A stretch of 64,000 nucleotides of DNA, taken from Pseudomonas viciae. Lineage in GTDB: Bacteria; Pseudomonadota; Gammaproteobacteria; Pseudomonadales; Pseudomonadaceae. A model generated the notes under the pieces. That model was not told where the DNA came from and made no database searches. It was given only the letters and a program-made list of their open reading frames with translations. Shown here in pieces: positions 28,689 to 38,887 of the stretch. The DNA lies in the NCBI RefSeq assembly GCF_004786035.1, contig NZ_CP035088.1:5592001-5656000 (forward strand). The letters are read 5' to 3'. The first letter of the stretch is position 1, and each line of letters begins with the position of its first letter. The translations under genes were made by a program, and so were the position numbers.

Positions 28689-30851
28689 CTAAGCTCTTTT
28701 GACTTTGAAACGTCCCAGCACGCGCTGCATCAGCGAGGCTCGCTCCGAAAGGTCCTTGGCCGCCACCGCGCACTCTTGCGAGTTTGACTGGTTTTTCTGC
28801 GTCACTTCATCGATCTGCTCCAAGCCGATGCTGGCCTGCTGCAAGCCCGAAGCCTGCTCGCTGGAAGCTTGGTAAATCAGCGAAACCAGGTTGGAAACCG
28901 CGCTGGTTCCAGTGACGATGTTTTTCAGCGATTCGGCGGTCCGGCCGGCGATGATCATGCCGCGTTGCGTCTTGCTCGATGAGTCGGCGATCAAGGCCGC
29001 CGTCTGCTGGGCGGCCTCGGCGCTGCGGGCGGCCAAGCTGCGCACTTCGTCTGCGACCACGGCAAAACCACGCCCAAGCTCACCCGCCCGGGCGGCTTCG
29101 ATGGCCGCGTTCAACGCCAACAGATTGGTTTGTGCGGCAATATTGTCGATGGTGGTGATGATCGCGGTGATGTCCTTGCCCGAGTTGTCGATTTCGGCCA
29201 TGGCGGCAATCAGCTCGCTCATCAATTTATCGCTCTCCCCCGCATCGGCACGGGATGCCTGGGATTGCTCGTCGGCCTTCTTGGCGTTGGCGGCGTTGTC
29301 CCGGGTCTGCGCGGCCATTTGCGTCATCACCGCGCTGATTTCGGTAATGGACGACGCGGAATTCGACGCGCCATCGGACAATGACTGGCTCAGATCAGTG
29401 ACCTGCGCCGAGCTGCCGGTAATCTGCGTGGCGCTGGTCTGCACCTCGGAAATCAGCTGGTTCAGGTTGCTGACCATCTTCTCCAGTGACTTGCCCAGGG
29501 TATCGTGGGGCGAAGACAAGCGGACCTCCAGGTCCAGGTCTCCTTCAGAAATGCGCTCGGCCACACGAACCTGTCGTTGCAGGCTTTCGGACATGTCGTT
29601 AAGAGCCGCAGACAATTGCCCGACTTCATCCTCGGATTTCTGCACCAGGCGACGAGAAAAATCGCCCAGGCTGATGTTGGCGGCCAAGGCCGCGGCCTCG
29701 CGAATCGGCCCGACGATTTTCGCGGCGGCATACCACAGGGCGGCCAGGGCCAACAGGGAAATGACCATCCCCACCGACACTTGCCAGATGCTGTTGCTGA
29801 TACTGCGCGCCTGCAGTTCCTGCTCCAGGGCTATCGCCTGGCTCATGACCACGGCCTTGGGCAGACGGATCAACACCGCCCAGGGCTTGCCTGTGCGACC
29901 CAGCGTAATGGGCATCAGCACTTCAATATGCTGGGTTTGTGGATTGAGCAGGCCATTGCCACGACCGCTCTGGATGTCGCGCAGTACGTTTTCCCAGGAC
30001 TCAGGCAACAACGCCTTGATGGGTTGGCCAATCAAGTCAGTACGCTGGCTGTCCGCAACCACCAGGCCCTGGTTGCTCAGGATCGTCACCGTGCCTTTGC
30101 CACCGTAGAGCTCGGCAGACATCTGCTCACTGAGCTTCTGGATAAAGGCAATATCGAAATCCGCCCCGACCACACCATAGAACTTGCCATTGGCGACGAT
30201 CGGAACCGACAAAGTGGTCAGCCAGACGTTTTTACCCTGGACCACATAAGGAATGGGGTCCAGCACGCTTTCCTTCAGGGTATCGCGCGGGCCGCTGTAC
30301 CAGCCGCCCTTAGGCACGCCGTTGGGGTGACGATCCGGGGAGTCGTACTCGACCAACGGCTGCACCGCGACATGGCCACCGGCGCTGCGGGTCCAATAAG
30401 GGGTGAAGCGCCCGGTCAGTGGATTATTGCCATCCTGGGCATTGCGAAACGCCTGATCCTGCCCGTCCAGCGCATCCGGTTCCCAGCAGGAATAGGTACC
30501 GTTGAAATCAGGGTTATCCTTGAGGACGCTGAGCAATACCGTATTGACCTGCTCCCGGCCCAATGCCAGGGGGCTTTGCGTGACTTTGCTGGCGGCAAAG
30601 GCATTGGCCATGGTGCGGGCCGCATCCAGGGCATTTTGCAACTTGGCCTGGATGGCGTTGGCCCGCGACTCGGCCAGGTTTTGAATTTCCCGGATCGTTG
30701 ATTTTTCAACCAGTGCGCTGACCTCGGTCGCGACATATTGCTCATTGGCCCGAGCCGTGAAGAGCCCATATACAACCAGGCTGATGGATGAAACAAACAG
30801 GCATATGCCTGCCGTGACACAAATTCGTGCCTGCAATGATCTGAATTTCAT
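28689..30851 (-). CDS. Methyl-accepting chemotaxis protein with dCache sensor
   Basis: A 720-residue chemoreceptor. TM1 is near 10-30, the periplasmic region (about 35-345) has double-Cache features ([36 protein letters not shown]), TM2 is near 350-372, then HAMP and the signalling tip [22 protein letters not shown]. The amino-acid-sensing pattern R-x-W-Y is not intact (GGWY without Arg two residues before), so ligand type is unclear. The upstream non-coding 555 bases (30852-31406) likely hold its promoter. Confidence 0.93.
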   Translation of the reverse strand: MKFRSLQARICVTAGICLFVSSISLVVYGLFTARANEQYVATEVSALVEKSTIREIQNLAESRANAIQAKLQNALDAARTMANAFAASKVTQSPLALGREQVNTVLLSVLKDNPDFNGTYSCWEPDALDGQDQAFRNAQDGNNPLTGRFTPYWTRSAGGHVAVQPLVEYDSPDRHPNGVPKGGWYSGPRDTLKESVLDPIPYVVQGKNVWLTTLSVPIVANGKFYGVVGADFDIAFIQKLSEQMSAELYGGKGTVTILSNQGLVVADSQRTDLIGQPIKALLPESWENVLRDIQSGRGNGLLNPQTQHIEVLMPITLGRTGKPWAVLIRLPKAVVMSQAIALEQELQARSISNSIWQVSVGMVISLLALAALWYAAAKIVGPIREAAALAANISLGDFSRRLVQKSEDEVGQLSAALNDMSESLQRQVRVAERISEGDLDLEVRLSSPHDTLGKSLEKMVSNLNQLISEVQTSATQITGSSAQVTDLSQSLSDGASNSASSITEISAVMTQMAAQTRDNAANAKKADEQSQASRADAGESDKLMSELIAAMAEIDNSGKDITAIITTIDNIAAQTNLLALNAAIEAARAGELGRGFAVVADEVRSLAARSAEAAQQTAALIADSSSKTQRGMIIAGRTAESLKNIVTGTSAVSNLVSLIYQASSEQASGLQQASIGLEQIDEVTQKNQSNSQECAVAAKDLSERASLMQRVLGRFKVKRA

Positions 30852-31406
30852 ATCGTCCCCTGCCTGATTCTTTTTGTTGCCAACGTTAAAGAGCGAAAGC
30901 CTCTAACTTTTGCACGACGCGGCGAATAACAATCAATCCGCGCTGTTTACGCGGCCCACGAGGCAATCGCCTTGAAAGGGCATGGCGGTACAGCTGCTTT
31001 ATAAGTATTTGAAACGTGGTGGGTTGGGGCGTAAATCCAGCTCTATTCGCCTGGAAAGCAATAGAGGTATTCAAGTCAGGAACCGAAGGCCTTATGTGCC
31101 AGGACAATAAGGGCGATAGGTGGAAAGAATGTGAAAACCTGCTTTTCCAGTAACCACAGGGTCACCCTTGAATAATGCCGCAGAATCCATTCAGACCAAT
31201 AACCACAACAGCAAATTAACACGCTCGGGTTTTATACAAAATCAAACTTAGGCGTTATACAAAACAGTACTTTAGTCGTAACTCACCAAAGACCCGACAT
31301 GCGGATGAAAGTACCCGCGATTGATGTGTACACCGTGCGGAACCGAGAGGATCTGTGGCGCGCGCGAGGCATCACGCCAGGCTATTCCTGGGCAAGCGCC
31401 GTTGCA
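30852..31406 (-). other. Non-coding stretch upstream of the dCache chemoreceptor
   Basis: 555 bases without a convincing gene. It becomes AT-rich around 31180-31290 and contains a direct repeat TTATACAAAA at 31232-31241 and 31255-31264 (period 23). A frame on the plus strand beginning at 31299 continues over the ankyrin gene and is taken as antisense shadow. I could not place a sigma-28 or sigma-70 promoter with confidence. Confidence 0.45.
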
Positions 31407-32468
31407 CTATCGGCTGTAGGAGGGCATCGCCAATGGCACTGGCTGCGGATTGGCGATGACCCAGCGCACGGCCAACTCACAGAGGCGCTCGGTCTGCCCG
31501 GCGTTATCGTTACCCCCCCGCAGAATGGCAGCCAGCGCCCGCGCTTCAGCGAGCTCGGCCTCAGACAGAGGCACGGCGCTGCCCACGTGGCTAACCAGAG
31601 CCGCCAACATCGCTTTGAAATCCGCGTCCCAGTTGGCCGAGCCGTTGTGGTGAATCTCTCGGGAGATACGGCCACTGATGCGGATCACCTCACCCTGCAC
31701 CGTCGCTGCGGCGCCAGAGGATGGCACCAGCAGCTCCCACAATTGCTGATGCTGATCAGGCCAGCCACTGGCCGTTACGACGATAGCGGCCTGACCGTCG
31801 TGAACCTTGCGGGAGGCAACGGGAGTGACGTCGAAAAGACGATAAAGATTGGCCAGGGCCGCGTCCGCTGCCTCGAGGTAGTCCGGGTTGAAGGAGGCCC
31901 GGTGAAACTCGAATTCACGGCCGATGCGCTGCACCTCAGCGAGCATGCCGTCATCGGGTTGCAGCCCTGCCGCCAGCAGAATCTGGGCGATTTTCGCAGT
32001 GGCCTCGATATCGGCATTGCGGCTAGTCGCCAGGGCAATATGCAGCACACCCTGTCCCTGCCGACTCTTGGCATCGACATTGGCGCCTCGACGGATCAGG
32101 GCTGCGATGGCCTCGGCTTTGTGACTGTTGGCCGCGGCATGCAGTGGTGTATAGCCCTGGTAATCCTGCGCCTCGATATCGGCTCCTAAATCCAGTAGCA
32201 GATCGACACCGCCAATCCAACTCGAACTGCGATGGTGCAGGGGCGTTCGTTGGTAAGTGTCACGGGCATTAATGTCGGCGCCCTGCTCCACCAGCCAGCG
32301 GGCCAGTTCGTCGGGGCAGGTGTAGAAGCCCAGCGCAGAGCTCTTGCTGTAACCGCCGGTGGCTTCAAGCTCGCATTCATCGAACACGGCGACCAGCTCG
32401 GCAAACGAAGCCTGCTCCAGCAACTGACCGAAATCCTTCGGCAGTGTCTTGCGTTTACGCTTACCCAT
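31407..32468 (-). CDS. Ankyrin-repeat protein
   Basis: A 353-residue cytoplasmic protein: a basic start MGKRKRKTLPKDFGQLLEQ, then at least three ankyrin repeats (about 55-165): GADINARDTYQRTPLHH, GADIEAQDYQGYTPLHAAANS and GANVDAKSRQGQGVLHIAL. The C-terminal 180 residues are an uncharacterised region (WDADFKAMLAALVSHVGSAVPLSEAE). No signal peptide. Function unknown; a protein-binding role is expected. ATG at 32468 is preferred over a GTG at 32480. It is separate from the exporter gene upstream by 79 bases. Confidence 0.85.
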   Translation of the reverse strand: MGKRKRKTLPKDFGQLLEQASFAELVAVFDECELEATGGYSKSSALGFYTCPDELARWLVEQGADINARDTYQRTPLHHRSSSWIGGVDLLLDLGADIEAQDYQGYTPLHAAANSHKAEAIAALIRRGANVDAKSRQGQGVLHIALATSRNADIEATAKIAQILLAAGLQPDDGMLAEVQRIGREFEFHRASFNPDYLEAADAALANLYRLFDVTPVASRKVHDGQAAIVVTASGWPDQHQQLWELLVPSSGAAATVQGEVIRISGRISREIHHNGSANWDADFKAMLAALVSHVGSAVPLSEAELAEARALAAILRGGNDNAGQTERLCELAVRWVIANPQPVPLAMPSYSR

Positions 32469-32547
32469 GGCGAAGGTCACCGTTCTGATCCAAAGATTTT
32501 TCAGCCTAAAATTACATAGTCATTGGTCACGGCCATCTGAATGGAGA

Positions 32548-33765
32548 TCAGACTTTTCTGGTCCTCGGCAAGAATATCGCCAACACCCCAAACAACGGCA
32601 GGAACGAGCACAACCAATACACGTACTCGATGCCACGGATGTCCGCCAGATGCCCCAGGAGCGCGGCGCCAATCCCGCCAAAACCGAACATCAACCCAAA
32701 GAATACGCCGGCGATCATCCCGACATTGCCCGGCACCAGTTCCTGGGCGTACACCACGATGGCCGAGAACGCCGAAGCCAGGATAAAGCCGATGACCACG
32801 CTGAGGATGCTGGTCCACAGCAGGTCAACGTGCGGCAGGATCAAGGTGAACGGCGCCACGCCAAGGATCGAGAACCAGATCACCGCCTTGCGCCCGATCC
32901 TGTCTCCAATGGGGCCGCCGAAGAAGGTTCCCGCCGCCACCGCACCGAGGAACAGGAACAGGTGCAACTGCGAAGACGCCACTGACAGGTCGAACTTTTC
33001 GATCAGGTAGAAGGTGAAGTAGCTGGTGAAACTGGCCATGTAGAAGTACTTGGAAAACACCAGCAGCCCCAGCACTACCAGCGCACTCAAGACCCGCCCT
33101 TTGGATAAACCGTGAGTAGCCGCCTGGCCTTGCTTGAGCTTGAACAGGTTCAGGTGGTTGGCGTACCAGCGGCTGATGCGGTACAGCACGAACAGCGCAA
33201 ACAGTGCGAACAACCCGAACCAGGCCACATTGCCTTGCCCGTAGGGAATGATGATCGCGGCCGCCAGCAAAGGGCCGAAGGCAGAGCCGGCGTTCCCGCC
33301 GACCTGAAACGTCGACTGTGCCAGCCCATAACGGCCGCCCGAGGCCAGTCGTGCGACCCGCGAGGCTTCCGGGTGAAAGGTCGATGAGCCGATGCCGATC
33401 AGCGCGGCGGCCAACAGAATCAAAGGGAAGCTGCCGACCATGGACATCATCACGATACCGATCAGCGTGCACACTGTTCCGGCCGGCAGCAGCCAGGGCT
33501 TGGGATGCCGGTCGGTGTGATAGCCGACCCAGGGCTGCAGCAACGAAGCCGTCAGTTGGAAGGTCAGTGTGATCAAGCCGACCTGGGTGAACGTCAGGCC
33601 ATAGCTTTCCTTGAGCATCGGATAGATCGACGGCAGCACCGCCTGGATCAGGTCGTTGATCAGGTGCGCCAGCGCCACGGCACCGATGATCCGCATGACC
33701 AAGGGACTGCTTTGCGCGGGGGCGGGAATAGACGGTGTGTCCGCCTGGGTATTGCTCAGAGCCAT
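32548..33765 (-). CDS. MFS transporter, fosmidomycin-resistance (Fsr) type
   Basis: A 405-residue permease with 12 predicted membrane segments. Features shared with Fsr exporters include AHLINDLIQAVLPSIYPMLKESYGL in TM1 and the loop, GYHTDRHPKP (MFS motif A-like loop 2-3) and GGNAGSAFGP. E. coli Fsr expels fosmidomycin; the substrate here is unknown. I took the ATG at 33765 (MALSNTQ), which has GGAA 7-8 bases ahead; an ATG at 33777 has no ribosome-binding site. No regulator gene is adjacent. Confidence 0.87.
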   Translation of the reverse strand: MALSNTQADTPSIPAPAQSSPLVMRIIGAVALAHLINDLIQAVLPSIYPMLKESYGLTFTQVGLITLTFQLTASLLQPWVGYHTDRHPKPWLLPAGTVCTLIGIVMMSMVGSFPLILLAAALIGIGSSTFHPEASRVARLASGGRYGLAQSTFQVGGNAGSAFGPLLAAAIIIPYGQGNVAWFGLFALFALFVLYRISRWYANHLNLFKLKQGQAATHGLSKGRVLSALVVLGLLVFSKYFYMASFTSYFTFYLIEKFDLSVASSQLHLFLFLGAVAAGTFFGGPIGDRIGRKAVIWFSILGVAPFTLILPHVDLLWTSILSVVIGFILASAFSAIVVYAQELVPGNVGMIAGVFFGLMFGFGGIGAALLGHLADIRGIEYVYWLCSFLPLFGVLAIFLPRTRKV

Positions 33766-34095
33766 GGGAGTTTCCATACGACAGATGGGTGCACACGGGC
33801 AGGTGCGTCAATGTGCCATTTTTCGGTGCAGCACGGCTATCCCCTTAGCTTGCTATCGAACTAGAAAATTGTCGGAAACCAAGGTGATAGCGCAACGCCA
33901 TGGTCTGAATCTTGCCTTGTTAATGGTCTATAACGCGGCCTCTTACAAAGGGGACCGAGAATGGGAAGTTTCGCTACAGAGCTGGCCTACCGAGCCGATT
34001 TGGACAAACTTTCGAGGCCTTTTAAAAGGGCACCTGTTTCTGCACTGTGTAGAAACGCACAAAAACAGTGCAAAGGTGTTCAGGGGAGTATGGGC
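33766..34095 (+). other. Divergent intergenic region between the MFS exporter and a chemoreceptor
   Basis: 330 bases with promoters for both genes presumed. In the leader of the chemoreceptor lies an inverted repeat GCACTGT (34042-34048) and ACAGTGC (34065-34071). The frame from 33961 to the chemoreceptor start lacks a plausible initiation site and is not taken as coding. Confidence 0.45.
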
Positions 34096-36153
34096 ATGCA
34101 GGCTTTTCTATCACCGGGCATCGGATTGCTGGGACGTTTCGGCTTCGCCCGTAAATTCCAGCTGTTGTTCCTGCTTTTCATCCTGCCGCTCATGGGCAGC
34201 CTATGGCTGATCGGCCAGGACTATCGCGACAAACTCAGCCTGATTTCCGGGGAGCGCGCCGGGGTACGCCAGTTGCTGGCCCTGGATAACCTGGACAACC
34301 TGCTCACTGCCCAGCGCAACCGTGCGGCCCGTTGGCGTGCCACCGAAACCAATCGACAACCGACGCCGGCAACCATTGCCGCAATGGCGGCTTTCGACGC
34401 AGTGCAACCGGCCCTCAACCAGGCCGCCAGCGACTTGGGCAGTACCCTGCAAGCCGAGGGCGCCGAAGCCGACACCCTCGCCCGCTATCAAACCCTGCAA
34501 ACCAGCCTCAACGGCCTGGATTCGAAGAGCCTGGGCGCCGTGGGCTGGTGGCCAGACGGTTACGACCGTTTCACCACGGCCCTGAGCGCACTGCAAGCCT
34601 TGCGCGAGCAAATGGTCATGGACAACCGCCTGACCCTCGCCTCCTGGTTGGAGACGTATTTGCTGACGCAGATTTCCACCCAACAGACACCGGACCTGAT
34701 TGAACGGGTTGGCCGCCTGGCCAGCGTCGGCCAAGCCTCCGTGGTGTCGGGCCAGTTCACTTTGCAGAGCCGTCTGCAACTGCGGGACCTGCGCAGCCGT
34801 ATCGGGGACGCCCGGGACCAGTTGGTCAAAACCGGGGCATTGCTGGAAACACGCCTGCCCAGCGAGCTGCAAACCTGGGCCGGACAATTCCAAGGCAGCC
34901 TCAAGCACCTGGATGCGGGCCTGAAAGTACTGGATGACGGCGTGTTTGGCGGCTCCATCAATCTCAAGCCGGAAGACTTCGAGAAACACATGGATGCCCT
35001 CCTGGCCAACCTGGCCACCTTGCGACAACAGTCGCTGGTGGCATTGGACAGCCGACTGGACCACTACCACGGCTCGGCGATCCGTCAATTCACGCTGGTG
35101 GCAACAGTGCTTGGCTGCCTGTTACTGGCCGCACTGTACCTCTTCATCTGCCTGCAAGCGTCGATCCGCCGCAGTGCCAGCGGCATCACCCTGCTGGCCG
35201 AAGCCCTGCGTGACGGCAATCTCAGCTTACAAGTGCCGGTACAGGGGCGCGACGAACTGGCGGCCATCAGCACCGCCCTCAACGTCGCCGTGGTACAGCT
35301 GCGCAACAGCCTGCTGGGGGTGGACCACGAAACGTTGCAGTTGAGCAATGCCGTACGCACCCTTAACACTCACTCCAGCGGTGCCCTGGACGAAGTCGAA
35401 GCCCAGCAGATGCAGATCAGCCAGATTGCTGCCGCCGCGACACAACTGGCCGCCACGTCTCAAGGGGTGGCGAGAAGTTGTGAACAGGCTTCTGACAGCG
35501 CCCAACAGACCCGGCGCATCGCCACCGACAGCAGCCGCGACAGCCAACGCACCACGGCGAGCATCCAGCAGCTCAACCAGCGACTCAACGAAACCGCCGC
35601 CGCACTGGGTCGGGTCAGCGAGCAGGGGCAGCAGATCCAGCTGGTGGTCGATACCATCCGTGGCGTGGCCGAGCAGACCAACCTACTGGCCCTCAACGCC
35701 GCCATCGAAGCCGCTCGCGCCGGGGAACAGGGCCGTGGTTTCGCGGTGGTAGCCGATGAGGTGCGTAGCCTGTCGCAACGTACCCAGTCTTCCACGCAAC
35801 AGATTGCCGGCACCGTCGACAGCCTGCGGGCCACGGTCAACGAAGCGGTCAGCCTGATGGAAGCCGCCTGCGGCCAGGCCCAGACCGACGCCCAAGCCGT
35901 CACCGGCCTTGGCGAACGCCTGGCAGAAATCGCCAGCGCCGTGCAAAGCGTCACCGACACCCTGGCGCAAATCGCTACCGCGGTGGATGAGCAAGCCAGC
36001 ACGGCCGACGAGGTCAGCGGCAATATCCAGCAGGTCGATCAAGCGGCCATGCGCTTGCTCGATGGCGCACGGGCCGTGAACCAGGCGGCGGATACCCTGA
36101 GCAAGGGAAGCCAGGCCTTGAGTGCCAATACGGGGAGATTTCAACTCGGTTGA
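34096..36153 (+). CDS. Methyl-accepting chemotaxis protein with large helical periplasmic domain
   Basis: A 685-residue receptor. TM1 is near 20-40 (LLFLLFILPLMGSLWLIG), followed by a roughly 300-residue Ala/Leu/Gln-rich, all-helical periplasmic domain and TM2 near 338-358, then a HAMP-like segment and the conserved tip [29 protein letters not shown]. The helical sensor could be of the HBM or NIT type, but I cannot assign it. I chose the ATG at 34096 with GGGGAG 7-8 bases upstream; the ATG at 34090 is too close to that site. No che genes are adjacent. Confidence 0.9.
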   Translation: MQAFLSPGIGLLGRFGFARKFQLLFLLFILPLMGSLWLIGQDYRDKLSLISGERAGVRQLLALDNLDNLLTAQRNRAARWRATETNRQPTPATIAAMAAFDAVQPALNQAASDLGSTLQAEGAEADTLARYQTLQTSLNGLDSKSLGAVGWWPDGYDRFTTALSALQALREQMVMDNRLTLASWLETYLLTQISTQQTPDLIERVGRLASVGQASVVSGQFTLQSRLQLRDLRSRIGDARDQLVKTGALLETRLPSELQTWAGQFQGSLKHLDAGLKVLDDGVFGGSINLKPEDFEKHMDALLANLATLRQQSLVALDSRLDHYHGSAIRQFTLVATVLGCLLLAALYLFICLQASIRRSASGITLLAEALRDGNLSLQVPVQGRDELAAISTALNVAVVQLRNSLLGVDHETLQLSNAVRTLNTHSSGALDEVEAQQMQISQIAAAATQLAATSQGVARSCEQASDSAQQTRRIATDSSRDSQRTTASIQQLNQRLNETAAALGRVSEQGQQIQLVVDTIRGVAEQTNLLALNAAIEAARAGEQGRGFAVVADEVRSLSQRTQSSTQQIAGTVDSLRATVNEAVSLMEAACGQAQTDAQAVTGLGERLAEIASAVQSVTDTLAQIATAVDEQASTADEVSGNIQQVDQAAMRLLDGARAVNQAADTLSKGSQALSANTGRFQLG

Positions 36154-36256
36154 GGGGCATTTGCAGCGAGGATTGATAAGCGGTTGAAAGCGTAGAGAAA
36201 TATTTCAGATTTACGCTTGACACATCTTCGTTACCGGCGAATAATGCGCGCCACTT

Positions 36257-36333
36257 GGCTACATAGCTCAGTTGGTTAGAGCATAGCATTCATAATGCTG
36301 GGGTCCGGGGTTCAAGTCCCTGTGTAGCCACCA
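36257..36333 (+). tRNA. tRNA-Met (anticodon CAT, elongator type)
   Basis: A 77-base cloverleaf with acceptor GGCTACA pairing to TGTAGCC, discriminator A and encoded CCA. The anticodon stem is AGCAT/ATGCT around TCATAA with anticodon CAT. The sequence looks like elongator Met rather than initiator (the acceptor begins with a paired G) or tRNA-Ile2; the latter cannot be fully excluded by anticodon alone. A terminator follows. Confidence 0.95.
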
Positions 36334-36339
36334 AGTACT

Positions 36340-36373
36340 AAAAACGGCTTATCGAAAGATAAGCCGTTTTTTT
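36340..36373 (+). terminator. Intrinsic terminator of tRNA-Met
   Basis: AAAAACGGCTTATC, tetraloop GAAA, GATAAGCCGTTTTTTT: a perfect stem with T-run seven bases after the tRNA. The A-run on the other side makes it usable in both directions. Confidence 0.92.
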
Positions 36374-36422
36374 ATGCCTTGAGAAAAGCACTGTAGCTGG
36401 GATCCACCACACTCTCGCTGGG

Positions 36423-36460
36423 GAGCGGCCCCTTTTCGCGAGCGCTTCGCACTCCAGAGC
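36423..36460. repeat. Remnant of a REP element
   Basis: GCGAGCGCTTCGCACTC (36438-36454) is identical to the inner part of the REP doublet at 2470-2486, flanked by a degraded GGAGCGG arm. Again it sits between convergent genes (tRNA-Met and the sensor kinase). Confidence 0.5.
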
Positions 36461-36484
36461 AGCCTACAACCCAAACCGAGCCTG

Positions 36485-38887
36485 TTATTGCTCCAAGGCC
36501 ATCGTTCGGCGCGCGGTCTCTGAGCTGGTCAGTGTCTTGACGCAAGCCAGCAATTCGCGGCTGTCAGCGGGCTTGAGCAATACCGCATCGAATACCAGGT
36601 CCGTCGGATGAGCGTTCGGGCGGCGTGCCGGGACCGCCGAATAAAGCATCACAGGCACATGCCGCCACCGGTCACGCACACGTCGCAGCAGCTCCCAACC
36701 GTCCATACCGGGCATCATCTGGTCGCTGATCAATAGATCGACCCGCTGCTCTCCCAGACATACCAAGGCATCTTCTCCGGTCGCCACCATGCTCACGTCA
36801 AAGCCATAACCGGCCAGCAGGTCGTACAGCCATTCACAGTTCTGCTCGATATCATCGACCAACAGGATATGTTTGCCCTGGCCATCAAAGGGGGCGACAT
36901 TGTTATCGACGATGCCGCTCTCCAGGTCCTGTTCCCGAGCGTATTCCAACTGGAGACGAAAAGTGAATCGGCTGCCGCCCTGCTCTGTGGCCTGCGGTTC
37001 CAGCCGGCTGTTCATACGCTCCAGCAACTGAGTGACGATCGACAAACCCAGCCCGCTGCCTTCGTAGCGTTGCGCATTGCGTCCGCGGCGGAAGGGCAGA
37101 AGTAACTGTTCGACCTCCTCCGGATCAATGCCGATTCCTGTGTCGACCACGCTGAAACACAGCTCCACTGTTTCAGGGGCCGCTCCTGGGCAACAGGTCA
37201 CTTCGAAGCGGATGTGTCCGTTACGGGTGAATTTCGCCGCGTTCGCCAAGAGGTTCATCAGTATCTGCCGAAGACGCTTGAAATCTGCCTGCACCAGTAC
37301 CGGCAGATCATCCGACAGAACAACCTCAAAGGTGTTGTCCTGTCGCGATGCGAGAAAGCCCGCCTCGCCTTCGATCTCCTGCAAGAAGCCGTACAAATAA
37401 CCTGGCGCGAGGGTTAACTGCATTTGCTCCAGTTCTCCATGGGAGAACTCCAGCATTTCGTCGATCAACTCCAGTTGCTGGCGAGCATTGCGCTCGATAT
37501 TGGCCTGATATTCCCGGTTCGACCCTGTATGCAACAGGCGCGCGTAGTCAATGATGCGCACCAGCGGGGAACGCAGATCATGACTGATCCGAGCCATCAA
37601 CCCGCTACGTGCCGCCAGCGACTCACGCAACTGCGCGGTGCGCAGTGCCACGGTACTTTCGAGGCGCTCATGCTCGGCTTGTCGTTGTAACTCCAGGTTG
37701 GACAGGGCGTGCCTTTCCCGGATTCGGCTCCGGCTGACCTCCATGATTAACGTACACACCAACAACGCCACGCCGGGCAAGGTGGACGATAAGTTGTATT
37801 TGTTTTCGGGCGACTGCCAGGGCAACTGCTCCTGCGGGAAAAAGTATCGAATAGCCAACTGCAGGAGCAGCAGCCCCGGGACCAGACAAGCCATCCAGTT
37901 GTAGGCTAGCCTTCTTCGCCACGCCATGAATAACGTAGGGAGCAGCGCCCCGTAGAAACTAAACAGGAACAGCTGTAAAAAATATGCTCCCTGAGCAGGA
38001 TCGACCTTCAACCACCAAAGTCGGCCAAGCGCGTATCCCAACAGAGGCACGCAATATATCCAGCCAATGATTCTAGGCAGGCGAGAGACCTGTAACAGCA
38101 CGCGCATGTAGGAAAGAAAAAGTGCGAACGTAACCACACTGGCGAACGTCAGTAACTCCCGCGACCAGCCGAGCGCCGCGGGCCAGAACACCAAATAGCC
38201 GTTCAAGATACAGGTCAGCAGGATATTGCCGAGTACCGCGGCCGCATTTATCACCAGCAGTCGAGAATGCAAAATCCAGCCAACGATGAGACCGAACGGG
38301 ACGATCAACAAGACAATGCCGAGCGTCAGCCCATCGGTCAGATAGGTATGTTGCTGACTTCGAAGAAGCTCTCGCTCTGCCCAGAGTTGCGGGTCCAATA
38401 ATAGCTGTGAGGTGCTGGTCACCCGGACCAACAGCATGACGGTCTCCCCCGCCGGCAGCGAGAGCTGGAACGCGGGCTGACGTGCCGCGGGCAGTGGCCA
38501 TTCATCCAAGGGATAGGCGCTTCCCCCATGCGAACGACTCCAGCGCCCCGCTTTCCTTTGGTATACCTGGATATCTTCCAGGCGTGGGGCGCCAACAACC
38601 AGCAACCGCGAGCATGCCCTATTGCTCGAATTAGTCAGCTGCAGCCTCAACCAGAATGCGGACTGGGTGTAACCCTGTGTCGGCCAGTCAGTGGTCGCGA
38701 CATTGAAACTCGCTACGGGAAGCTGCGTAACGTCTTCCAGGCTCAGCCTTGCTTGCGGGTCTTCGAAAATCTGCGTAGCGGAGATCAAATTCAGGTGATC
38801 CGCATGGCAGACCTCTACCGGAGCCGCCTGCAGGAGGCCGCTGACCAATAAGCCAATCATCAGCAACAGCGACTGTAGAAGCCGCAT
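36485..38887 (-). CDS. Hybrid sensor kinase with 7TMR-DISM sensor and receiver
   Basis: An 800-residue membrane kinase. Order: signal peptide (about 1-23), 7TMR-DISMED2-type periplasmic beta domain (about 30-165, with SAFWLRLQLTN), seven transmembrane helices (about 180-390), HisKA with SHDLRSPLVRIIDYARLL, HATPase with NLLANAAKFTRN, DTGIGID and GSGLGLSIV, and a C-terminal receiver ILLVDDIEQN with phosphoacceptor in ISDQMMPGMDGW. RetS and LadS of P. aeruginosa share this sensor type. The ATG overlaps the regulator stop (TAATG), so the two are translated together. Confidence 0.92.
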   Translation of the reverse strand: MRLLQSLLLMIGLLVSGLLQAAPVEVCHADHLNLISATQIFEDPQARLSLEDVTQLPVASFNVATTDWPTQGYTQSAFWLRLQLTNSSNRACSRLLVVGAPRLEDIQVYQRKAGRWSRSHGGSAYPLDEWPLPAARQPAFQLSLPAGETVMLLVRVTSTSQLLLDPQLWAERELLRSQQHTYLTDGLTLGIVLLIVPFGLIVGWILHSRLLVINAAAVLGNILLTCILNGYLVFWPAALGWSRELLTFASVVTFALFLSYMRVLLQVSRLPRIIGWIYCVPLLGYALGRLWWLKVDPAQGAYFLQLFLFSFYGALLPTLFMAWRRRLAYNWMACLVPGLLLLQLAIRYFFPQEQLPWQSPENKYNLSSTLPGVALLVCTLIMEVSRSRIRERHALSNLELQRQAEHERLESTVALRTAQLRESLAARSGLMARISHDLRSPLVRIIDYARLLHTGSNREYQANIERNARQQLELIDEMLEFSHGELEQMQLTLAPGYLYGFLQEIEGEAGFLASRQDNTFEVVLSDDLPVLVQADFKRLRQILMNLLANAAKFTRNGHIRFEVTCCPGAAPETVELCFSVVDTGIGIDPEEVEQLLLPFRRGRNAQRYEGSGLGLSIVTQLLERMNSRLEPQATEQGGSRFTFRLQLEYAREQDLESGIVDNNVAPFDGQGKHILLVDDIEQNCEWLYDLLAGYGFDVSMVATGEDALVCLGEQRVDLLISDQMMPGMDGWELLRRVRDRWRHVPVMLYSAVPARRPNAHPTDLVFDAVLLKPADSRELLACVKTLTSSETARRTMALEQ

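Noticed and set aside
31299..32189. 296-codon plus-strand frame partly in the non-coding stretch before the ankyrin gene end
   Set aside because: Two thirds lie antisense to the ankyrin gene; the start has no ribosome-binding site and the translation has no motif.
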